From NCBI GenBank assembly GCA_037974335.1, contig CM075733.1, positions 39,831,959 through 39,895,958 on the forward strand: a stretch of 64,000 nucleotides of DNA, given 5' to 3'. Each line of letters starts with the position of its first letter. Position 1 is the first letter of the stretch. The notes beneath the pieces were generated by a model that had not been told where the DNA came from, did not search any database, and was given only the letters and a program-made list of their open reading frames with translations. Below are positions 50,001 to 62,000 of the stretch, in pieces. This stretch comes from Prionace glauca (lineage: Eukaryota; Chordata; Chondrichthyes; Carcharhiniformes; Carcharhinidae). Both the position numbers and the translations under genes were made by a program.

Positions 50001-53000
50001 TCTTTCTCACCTAGTATGCCGCCTGATGGTTTTTGCTTCTCCCGCCATAGTAACCAGGCCAATGCTTGTTTCTGGTGAACCAGCAGTGGAACCTATAAAA
50101 ATGAATGTTTTTGCCTTAAAAATTTTCAATATTTTATGCATCAGGTATCTTTTTCAGCTTTGTCAAACAAATAAGGAAATGAAACAAAGCACAATCCACA
50201 GTAACCAGATTAAACTACCACAACCATGGGAACTTATTTTGTCTCCCTTTCACAAACAGTACGAGGAATAAAATATGACATGATTGTAACAATTTAACAA
50301 TCATTGATGAAATTAACTTAAATCAACTTGCTAAGCAGCTTTAGTCGCAAAAGCTTCACAATTTAGTTTGCTTAGGCAGGCATGATATGTTTACTACAGA
50401 GTCTGGAGATAGCTGACAACCAACAGGTTGGTGTGACACATATGTGGGAATTCCACCCATTTGTCAAAGATGGGATTTTAATTTTATTTATGTTATGGTA
50501 CAAGCATAATTTAGGTTGCAACAAGGTATCTAGAATGTTGATGATAGTGGTTAGCTATAACAGCCAGCATACTGAGGTATTTGTGAAGTGAATCAGGTTT
50601 GAAATAAAAGTAATTTAGTCCATCTCATCAGGAGGTTACAAGGCTATATTCTCTGGTTAGAATTCAGAGGGAAGGGAGGGTGCTTACAAGGACATGCAGT
50701 ACAGGTGTCAGGAGCTGTCACATTGATAGGAAATGGGATGGGGCAGTGGGATGGGAAATGAGAACATTCTGGATGGTCATTTTAATTTTACATCAAGCAT
50801 TGGTTTGCTGATCTGCCACAAATTGTCTAAGAGAGGCCAAATCAATTTTGCCTTTCTAAAGTTAAGGGGGAAAAAAAACATCAGTCTCAGGCAGTAAGAC
50901 AGAGATCTGCCCCTCCAGGCAGTCACTGAGGCAAAAAGATTCCAGACTGAGGTACGAAAGTGTACAACCTGAAAAAAAATTAATTAAGCAATTGCTACCA
51001 TGTGCCATGACTTGGAATTTTCCAGCCACAAATTTGCTTGGAGATAAACAACACTAAATGTGTTTAGAACAGAAGGTTGCTTGAGGTTTCCCTGCGAGGC
51101 CAGTACTCAGCTGGCCATTCGCAGGCCAACTAAAGGTGATTTGAATGTGGAATTGTACGTGTATTTGCAGATTCCAAAGAATGATGAATTTGTTAGCAAT
51201 ATTTGGCCAGTCAAAACGGCATTTAGCATCTTTCGCAGACACAGAATCAAATGCTTTAAATCAAAAGAAAGACACCACAGAAAGTCTTTCAGGCAGCAAG
51301 TGATGTACTCTCTCCTGGTCAGGATAGTTTGTCTTTTTACATTAGAGTGTTATTAAAGTGTGCTAGTGTATGTGTGTTCTTGATTTATGCAGTATTATCG
51401 GAATACTGGTTGAATTAACAGTCACATGGCAAAATGCAGGCTTAATTTAACATGCAAAACATTAACTTATCAAAACTAATGATGAGCCCAAGCTGAACAT
51501 ACAGTGATCTAATGCAACTAACAAAGAAATTTGCTTATTACACTTGCTGGCACATTGAAGTGGCAATCCACTACCAGAAAGAGCAACAAACAACCTGGCC
51601 ACTTAACATAATCGAACACAAACTTAGAGATATGACTTTATCTTACACCAGAGGCAAGTTGCATAATTGTTATTTGATGGGTTAAGGCCTGTAAGGAAAT
51701 CAATGCATCTCCCTGCAAAATTATATTCTGTTCATTTATATAGGCCACAAAGAATAAAATAGTTTGCTAGTTTACTTACAGGCAGAGGGGGGCTTGGCTT
51801 ACTGTTAGTAATAAAGATGCTCTCTAGATTGCAGAGGACAGAGTGCCAATTTATGGACATGGCTAGTGATGTGAAGGCTAGGAGAAAATCTGCTGCAGGT
51901 CTATGAATTTGTAAAACTGACTTTGTCACTTTATAGTCAATACTTCAAAATATTCCTTTTCTGAAATTTCTGTTCAATCAAAAACAATGGATTAAATTCA
52001 AATTCAATTTGACTGCGATGGGGACTGATAGCATCATGGTCTGAGAAACTTTACTTGACTTCCTAATGTCACTTTACAAATGATGCGAGATTAAACAATT
52101 TGGCCTTATACGTACTGGAGTTTAGAAAGACAAAGAGGGTCTGATTGAGGTATATAAGATTTTTGAAAAGGATTCATAGAATCTAAATAATTCATAAAAT
52201 CTCTACAGTGCAGAAGGAGGCCATTGGGCCCATCGAATCTGCACCGACAACAATCCCACACAGGCTCCTATCCCTGAAAACCCACATATTTGCCCTGCTA
52301 AAACCTCTAACATACTCATCCCAGGACATTAAGGGACAATTTGGATAATCACACTAACCTTCACATCTTTGGACTGTGGGAGGAAACCTAAGCACCTGGA
52401 GGACCCTATGCAGACATGGGGAGAATGTGCAAACTCCACACAGGCAGTGACCCAAGCCAGGAATTGAACTCAGGTCCTTGGAGCTGTGAGGCAACAGTGC
52501 TAACCACTGTGCCAACATACCACCCCTAGTAAATGTAGGTCAAATGTTTCTTCTTATGGGCAATCTCAAACAAGAGGTCACAGGTATAGGTTGAGACTTG
52601 GTAGATTTAAAACTGTGAGGAGGAAGAACTACTTCTCGCAAAGGGTGGTGAATTTGTGGAATTCACTGCCCCTCATGTGGTGGAGTCTGAATTGTTGAAT
52701 GGTTTCAGGAAGGAGATAGATATATTTCTGATTAAAAAGGGTTAAGAAGATTTGGGGAGCAGGTGGGAGGTGGATTTGAGACCTAGGATAGATCAGACAG
52801 GATTTGATTGAATGGCAGGGCAAGCTGGAAAGCTGAATTTGTCTATTATCATAGAAATTCCTATGATGTTTGGTTAAATTAAGTTAATTAAATTAAATTA
52901 AAGTCAATATTGCACTGGCTTAATAAAGAAGGAGCCACTACAGCTCTTGGTTTATTACCACAAAAAAACTTTGCATAATGACTATTGTAATTCTTAGATC

Positions 53001-56000
53001 AAATGAATGCATGTCATTGGTTGAGAGTTTCTCATTAAAGAGTTCTACTGTGCCTCAAAATAGTATCATGAACGGAAACAGTTACAATTGCTTTTGTTAA
53101 ATTCATTCTACAGAAAATTAAAAGTGCAAAAGAGATGCCAATTTACTTTATCAATACATTAATGGTGGATTTTTTCAATAGAATCCCCCATTCCAGATTT
53201 TCCAGCTCACCTTAAATTCCAAATGCAAACAGATGGAATTTACTGAGCCTCTGAATTAAATACAGAAAATCACCTGCAGCACAGATTGAGGTTTATAATA
53301 GCATGAGGTTGATAAATAGTAATTATTTTTCAGTGACATCTTGTTGAATACAATAGACAGCACCAGTCTTACAAAGAAAATTATTAAAACTATTTCCTTT
53401 GGAAGACTTGTACCATGTGAAACATTGTGATTGTTCACTGTCCATTACTTATGTTTGTTTTTTTTGCAACGTCTGTCTGCTTGGTATCTACTGACTGACT
53501 ACCAATGGTACTTTGCTCTAAATTGCTACAGTTATTTTTTGCTTTATAAATAAAAAGGGGTCCCAGAATATCTACTCAAGATACAGAAAAAAATATGGAT
53601 CCCTGCTGAGCAATACCGACTGTGTCAAACAGCTCTAACAGGATGGCAATCAATAAAATACAAAAAGACAGTACCCTGTTCTTGTTCACCTCTGCTGAAG
53701 AGCACAAATGTGGAAAATTATACAGAACAATATCATCTCACTTACAATTACCTTGAGGTATGGTGGGTCTTCAGCCTCATCAGATATGCTTGGGCAAGAC
53801 TCTAGTGATTTGTGGAGTTGCTCAATAGCCTCACTGGTGATGTTCTTGACAGTGAGGAGTCGGTCTTCTGTCATCCGTTCTCCATATAGGCCCTGCCAAT
53901 GGCAGCTGGCTGAAATTGTGGGAAATAATTAATTCGCAATGTGGAAAAAAGAGATTTGCATTCCTACTAGATTAAAGGAATCAAGAATGGGTAAAAACAT
54001 TACACATTCTGTACTTGCAAACAAAAATCAAATTGGAAATTTTGAAATTCCAAAATTCCTATGTTGTTACCTATCCATCTCTCCAAAACATATTCCTTTT
54101 ATATTTCTAATAGACAGCCATTTTGTCTGCATCACATCTAACCTCATTTTATATTGTAATAGCAAAATGCAAAAAAGCTTGACCACCTTTCCAAGCAAAT
54201 ACAACCCTTGCAGAGGACAAGATAGAGCCATACAGTAAACTGGTCAAACTTATCCCAACTATAGCAGGTAGAACAAAGGAAAGCATATCTAAGTAGCACA
54301 CAAACAATTCTGAATTTCAGTAGTGGTGCAATGCCTACACATAGAATACATATCCTGACTAGCGGATTGCAACAAATAGCATGCCTCTTTGGTTGTTTAC
54401 AATAGGCAAAGTACAGACCGTACTTAACCAACCCCCCGCTTACAAAACTCAGAACATAATCTCTGAGATGTGATTCCACAATTGAACAGCACTTGCTGAA
54501 CAATTCCGAATGTGCTAAGGATTACGCTATCAATTTAAGATTATCACTTGGGCTCACAATGTGTCAATATATTGCTAGAAACAATATATATGAAAGGCAT
54601 ATCCCCTGCAGGTAGAAGTAACATGCCCCAGACACTGCACTTTTTTTTCAATTAAACAAAAGCATGTGGAACAGTAGTTCCCCCAGTGCATTCTTAATGG
54701 CAATGCCTGGACCACAGCCACTTTAAAACCAATCAGCATCCTATTCTCAATCAGTAAAAATTGTTGCTCTCTGAAATTTGGCATTCTTCTGGCCTGATAA
54801 GTTCAAAATGAAAAGCTTCAACAACATCTCTTTTCTCAGCAATGCTCAAAACTGAAATTAGAAAACTGAAACTGATTTTCAACGTGAACGCACAAGGTGG
54901 GTCCTATGGGAAAATATCAGCACAAATCTGATGGGCCAAATGAACTGTTTCTGTGCTCTAACATTGCATAGTTGTATTTCTTTCTTAGAAGAATATTTTC
55001 TTTATATTTTACCTTGGTACATCTGGTTACAAAACTGGCTTGACCCCAAGGAAGAAGCATCATTAAAACGTGAACTTGTTGCATCAGATCTGAGATCCTG
55101 AAGGAGTACAGGATTGTTTAATAAGATGGTGCCACTTTTGTCAAAGGGATTGATTTGACTGTTCCTTGTTTCCTCTCCTAGAGAGAAAGACATTGTTAAT
55201 TTAGGATTCAATTGTCCTCATAGGTCAATTGTAAATACAGATCAGTACCCATCATCAACCCTGTTTGCATGAACAAAGAACCCATCTTCCACAAAGCAAC
55301 TAATCTTTAAGATTAGATATACAAATTGTACAATTCCATAGCAGAGCATCCTAATGCACCATCACTGTTTGGGAGTATCTAACTTATTGCTACTCAAGGA
55401 GTGTAAATTTTTATGTTCACACAGCCAATGCAAATTGGGGCTGGTTGAAAAAGCCTGATAAGAAGTCTCACAACACCAGGTTAAAGTCCAACAGGTTTAT
55501 TTGGTAGCAAAAGCCACTAGCTTTTGGAGCACTTGCTGCTCCTTTGTCAGGTGAGTGGGAGTTCTGTTCACAACAGGGCATATAAAGACAAACTTAATTT
55601 ATAAAATAATGGTTGGAATGCGAGTCTTCACAGGTAATCAAGTCTTAAAGGTACAGACAATGTGAGTGGACAGATCATTAAGCACAGGTTAAAGAGACGT
55701 GTATTGTCTCCAGACAGGACAGTTAGTGAGATTTTGCTAGTCCAGACAAGTCATGGGAGTTACAGATGGTGTGACATGAACCCAAGATCCCGGTTGAGGC
55801 CGTCCTCATGTGTGTGGAATGCAGTCACGGGCATGCTGATCTTTGGGTAAGCGTTCTCCAGGGCAGCCTTCATGACACACGACAGTGCAGAGTCACTGAG
55901 CAGAGACTGATAGCCAAGTTGTGCGCACAAGGGCAGCTGCAACAGGTATCTGGGGTTCATGTCATACTATCTGTAACTCCCATGACTTGCCTGGGCTTGC

Positions 56001-59000
56001 AAAATCTCACTAACCGTCCTTCTGGAGCCAATACACATCTCTTTAACCTGTGCTTGATGTTCTCTCCACTCACATTGTGTGTACCTTTAAGACATGATTA
56101 CCTGTAAAGCCTCACATTCTAACCATTATTTTGTAAATTGAGTTTGTGTCTTTATATGCCCTTTTTTTGAACAGAACTCCCACTCACGTGACGAAGAAGC
56201 AGCAAGTGCTCCGAAAGCTAGTGGCTTTTGCTACCAAATAAACCTGTTGGGCTTTAACCTGGTGTTGTAAGACTTCTTACTGTGTTTACCCCAGTCCAAT
56301 GCCAGCATCTCCACATCATGAGAAAGCATGGACAGAGTATACCTGAATTTCCAATTTTCACTGGAAGGAAGCACTTCTTCAAACAAGAGATAGTGGAAAT
56401 CTAGAACACTAATCTTCAAAAAGCTGTTGAGTCTAGGTCAGCTATAAATTTCAAATTGAGATAGATAAGTTTTCATAATGCAGTGATTTTAAGGGTTATA
56501 AAAGCAAGGTGGAAAAATGGAGAGTCAGATTAGCTATAATCTAAGATTGGCAGACCACACTCAATGGGCTGAATGGCCTGCTCCCGTGCTGAAGATTCAG
56601 TGAGTAAGGTTCCTTCTGACAGCATGGGCTCATGCAATCAGATTTAAATCAACACAGCATCAAACACTCCTGTAACTTTAACAATATTCTACTCATCCAT
56701 GCAAGAGAATGCTTCATTAATTTTAATAAGCTCAGTATAGTACCTTTCTCAGTGTCATCTGTAGTAGACAGGCATAATGCATTGAGAGCATCCTCCAGGT
56801 TTTTGACTTGATTTATTAACCTCTGACCTTTGTCAGGAAGGACAGCAACATTTATTGTTCTCAGAGTATTCTGTAAAATGAAACATTTACACTTCTCATT
56901 TTTCTTCGAGAAATTAAAGATTGTTTTTCCCCTGTTGACCCACTATGGATGTAGCAAATTATTATTTAATAAACAGCTGTGTTAAGATATTCACAGTGTA
57001 ATAGATTGATATCTGAATAGCGTAAAGAATGATTCTTATTTGAAGCACAGATAGAATTTAATAACAGTTTACCAATTGGCTTTGTCATTCTGAAGACACT
57101 ATTTACTTGTTGCTATATTAATAATTCTGTGAATTATTGTTGATATTTCCCAGTACAGCCATTCTACAAATACAGGCAAATAGAATTAACAGAAACTTAA
57201 CTTCTCCAAATTGGTTCAAACGATTTAAGGTTCACACAATTACCCAGAGAAACTATCTGCAAAATCCATTCCATTGACTAGATCCGTTTATAGAAAACAA
57301 GTACGGATTCAGAACAACTTGGTTTGAAAACACTCAGTTTTTAAACATCTTACATTAACAAGTTCTGTTTCATCACAATTATGTGCTAGCTTTCCATTGT
57401 CTTTAGGATTAGTACTATCTTTCTACACTTGTGGGTTCCTACACTATCTGATCAAGATAACAGATATAACTTAAATGTAGGCCTTATTCCCAATATCACA
57501 ACACATCTATCAACTGCACTTAATTCAGACCCATCTTAGTATTTTCCCAAAATATCTCTCACCAACGTTTCAGCTTCACCTTGGAAACCCACCATTTCCA
57601 CTAACTAGAAAAACAAGGACATCAGGTGTCTAAAATCACTGCCACTTTCAGATTACACTTCATCTAGACCTGGAGATAAGTTGCTGTTCCTTCGTAGTCT
57701 CTGACTCCAAACACTGCAATTCCCTACCTGACGATTTCATCACATAGGCTGAGGCTATTCATAAAGGCACCAACCCATTTTCAAGGGCAACTAGGTAAGG
57801 CAATAAATGTTAACTTTGCCAATGGCACCCAAAGAAGGATAGAAATAGGATGCCACCGCCCCTTTTTTTTAACCTTTTTCTGTTTAAGTTGAGCCATTAG
57901 CTGGTTGTGTAGTGCCACAGTTTTCTTGGTTTCAGTGGGTGCTGATGTGTATTCAAATCCAGGAAACATTGTGATTGTTCTCTGTCCATTACTTATGTTT
58001 GTTTTTTTTGCAACGTCTGTCTGCTTGGTATCTACTGACTGACCACCAATGGTACTTTGCTCTAAATTGCTACAGTTATTTTTTGCTTCAATGCAAACAG
58101 GTGCCTCTCCATGTGTTTGTCCATATGATTTAATCTCTTTATTTGCTTTCCTGTTTGAATCAGAGTTCTGTGTTGAAATAACTGAACAATCTTCAGTTGC
58201 AGTGTATTTAGTGGTTTGTTGTGTCTGACTTGAGCAGCTTTCCTGAGTATCTTTTAGTTCTGTCTGATGGGGGATCTTGGTTATGCGGCACTTCTGAGTG
58301 CTACTTGACTTTTCATTTTCACGACTACATTCACTTTTAGTGCTTGCTGATTCTCTGTCCCTCCGTTGTTCACTTTTCGAGTGCACGCTGCTGGTTGTTG
58401 TAGTGTTCCCATGACGTGATGAATGCTTAGATAATTCTTCCCGAACATGCTTCTTCTCAGATCCTAACTGAACTAGCTTTTCAACCTCACCAGATGACTT
58501 TTCCTTGACTTTGAACCCATCAGGAACCTTTATCACCATCTGTTTATCTGTTACTGGTAAACCATTCAACTTTAAGCTTTCTTCTTCATTCTCATTGTGC
58601 TTTTTGTTTCTTTCAGACTCAGTCTCTTGGCTGCTACTGTTATTGGTGTCAACTTTCCAGGTGAATGGCTTCCGATTCTCACTTGGAGCTCGGAAAGGGT
58701 TTCGTTCTTGTTTCTTAGTATGGTGGAGCTGTCCTCCAGCATCATGGGCATCTCTGGCTTTTGATGACAACTTTGAACTTGATCCCTGAAAAACATGAAT
58801 ATTAATGTTTAATATTTCCTCTGCACATCCAAAAAGGAAGGCATATTGTGGAGTCTAGACAAATTGAATCTTACATGGAAAACCAGCAGAATAAATCCAT
58901 GTGGAATATGTTGTCTGTGCCTTTTTGTTATTAAAGTGAGGGTGTCAGTGTTGAGGGATTATTTGTCTATTCCTAAATTTCACATGAGCATCAAATACTA

Positions 59001-62000
59001 AAGATAGCAAAGACCTTGTACAGAAGAAACTATCACTTATTTTGCGTCTGAAATCAAACCTCAGAAATACAGATCTTTTACACATTGTTCCACTTTCCAA
59101 AAATTAACTGCCTAAGAATATGTTGGTGGAAAGTTCAATTAAAGTCTTCTAAAAAAATTAGATAATTATCAGAAAAGCAAAAATGTGCAAGACAACGGGG
59201 TGAAAGGTAACGGACTGGCACTAAAGCAGTTATTTGCAGTGAGCTAGCATGGACACAATGAGGTGAATGGCCTCCTTTTGTGCTGTAATCATCCTTTGAT
59301 TCAATTGCTTGGCCTCTGAATAAAAACAAAGAGAGTGGTATTAGCAGACACAAGTTATACTCACTTCAGTGCGCACATGTTTACTTATCAAAACAGAAAT
59401 TTTTCATACCAATAATTTAGTTTGGAATCTCAGGTCTGAAATGCAAAAACATACTGCTTTAATCCATGGGAAACTAGTTGCAGAAGATGGATAAGGAAAC
59501 CTTAACCATGTTTCTAGCCAGCACCACTGGATTTAATTCTACAATGGTTTTGTCAAAGCCATAACATGTGTTTTTAAGATAATTAAGATATTTCTTGTTA
59601 CTATCATCCAGTCTCATAATAAAAACTAAATTTGCACACAAATTGGCGTTTTTTAATAAAAACCATATAAAAAGTTCTGAATCAATAGAAAATTGAGAAA
59701 ATATAAAGACCTGAATGATCTGTTGGATTTCAGAGGCTCCCTACAATTCTATCATTTTGGACAACAATCCTGGAGAGGATTTAAGAACATAAGAACATAA
59801 AAAATAGGAGCAGGAGTAGGCCATCTAGCCCTTCGAGCCTGCCCCGCCATTCAATAAGACCATGGCTGATCTGTTGTGGCTCAGTTCCACTTTCCCGCCC
59901 TCTCCCTATAACCCTTAATCCCCTCTCTTATCAAAAACCCATCAACCCGCTTCTTAAAAATATTTAGCGAGGCAGCCTCCACCACTTCAACGGGTAGAGA
60001 ATTCCAGAGATTCACCACCCTTTGAGTGAAGAAGTTCCTCCTCAACTCCGCTCTAAACTGCCCCCCCCCTTTATCTTGAGGCTGTGCCCCCTAATCCTAC
60101 TGTCTTTTTTGAGCGGGAAGAGTCTCTCCACCTCTATCCTATCCATCCCATTCATCATCTTATACATCTCAATGAGATCTCCCCTCATTCTTCTAAACTC
60201 TAACGAGTACAAGCCTAGTTTATTCAGCCTCTCCTCATAGCTCAACCCCCTGACCACCTGCTGCACCTGCAAGCTGGGTTTTTGCGACTCATGCACAAGG
60301 ACCCCGAGGTCCGTCTGCACCGTCGCCTGCTGCAGTTTTTCGCCACGTAAGTAATAGTCCTTCCTACCATTATTCCTACCAAAGTGGACCACCTCACACT
60401 TGCCAACATTAAATTCCATTTGCCATTTCCTGGCCCATTTGCCCAGCCTATCTAGATCCTTCTGCAGACTCTCCACACCCTCCGCACAATTTGCCGTTCC
60501 CCCAATCTTGGTGTCATCAGCAAATTTCGACACCCTACACTCGGTTCCCTCCTTCACATCATCTATATAAATGGTAAAAAGCTGAGGCCCCAGCACCGAC
60601 CCCTGGGGCACTCCACTAGTCACCATCCGCCAATCCGAATAGCACCCGTTGACCCCCACTCTCTGCCTCCTATTTGACAACCAATCCTCTATCCACGCTA
60701 ACACCCTACTCCCAACTCCATGTCCCTCGACCTTCTGCAATAACCTCTTGTGAGGTACTTTGTCAAACGCCTTCTGAAAATCCAGAAAGATTTCAACATT
60801 CATCTATCCTATTGATTTTAATGGAAAAGAAAACTGGAGGCTCAAGAACATACAAAGAGCAACTTCCATCCACAGACCTCATTCTAAAATGAATAATCAC
60901 AAATCACTTTAGGGGTTGCAAAAATGCACTAAATATGATTTCCTGTTTTACAACAGTGAAGTACTTCATTGGTTGTAAAGTACTTTGGGAAATGCTGTGG
61001 TTATGAAAGGTGTTTTAAAAATGCAAGACTTCCTCTTATTCATTCTTAACACCAGTTCAAAACTATAATATCAGAAACCATGGTAGCAACATTTCAATTC
61101 TTTAAGATAATAACAATCCATACCTTTAGCTTTTGGTCATAACAGAATTGCTCCCCTGATGCCAGGGTCAAGAATAGCACTGAATGGCTGTAGGGAATTC
61201 TAAAGGGGAGGGTAAACAGGCAGAGATTGTGGTACATGTTGGTAACAACGATATTGGTAGAAAAATGGATGAGGTCCTGCAAGCAGAATTTAGGGAGCAA
61301 AGAAGCAGTTTTAAAAATAGGATCTAGAGGGTAGTAATATCTGGATTACACCCAGTGCCATGCTAGGAAGTATGGAAATAGGAGGTTAGACCAGATGAAT
61401 GCGTGGCTGGAGAGATGGTGCAGGAGGGAGGGCTTCAGACTTCGGGGACACTGGAACCATTTTGGGGAGTGGTAGAACTTGTAAAAGGTGGTCAAGTTGC
61501 ATCTGAACCAAAACAGGACTAATGTCCTCGCAGGAAGGTTTGCTAGTGCTGTCTGGAATGGTTTAAAGTAACTTGGCAGGAGCATGGGATCCTGAAAGTT
61601 CAGCAAGGCAAGATGCACAGCCAAAATGAGAAGAGACAGCAAGGTGAGTCACAAAGGTATAGAAGCTATAGGCCAGTTAATGCATAAGGGAGTTTGGCAA
61701 TCTTGGATGGTATTTATTTTAATGCAAGGGCGAACATGGCAGATGAGTTGACAGCACAAATCAAAATATGGGGGTAAAATGTCATTGCTGTCTCTGGGAC
61801 ATGGCTGATGGAGGGGCTGGATTGGCAGCTTATCCCAGGATATAGGATCTTCAGTCAAGGCAGGGAAGGAGGTAAAAGAGGAGGGGGTGTCCTGAGTTTG
61901 ACTAGGGAATCAATTACAGCAGTAAAGAGGGACAACATTTTAGAAGGCTGTTCAAATAAAGCCATGAGGTAAAGACCCTCATAACATTTAAGAAGTATTT

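Larger units (their letters stand above)
55458..56319 (-). mobile_element. Penelope-like inverted-repeat element, copy E
   Basis: Flanked by GAAAAAGCCTG (55447-55457) and GAGAAAGCATG (56320-56330), imperfect direct repeats. Arms of roughly 300 bp begin AAGAAGTCTCACAACACC; the extension is at the right (CCAGCATCTCCACATCAT). The centre retains coding scraps on both strands that resemble a GIY-YIG tail: [13 protein letters not shown] (minus, about 55810) and [10 protein letters not shown] (plus, about 55900). Internally deleted; older than copy D. Confidence 0.7.

Noticed and set aside
58505-58789. 94-codon plus-strand frame
   Set aside because: Antisense shadow of the large TTF2 exon.
60042-60803. 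253-codon open frame as a host gene
   Set aside because: Same CR1 reverse transcriptase, internally deleted.
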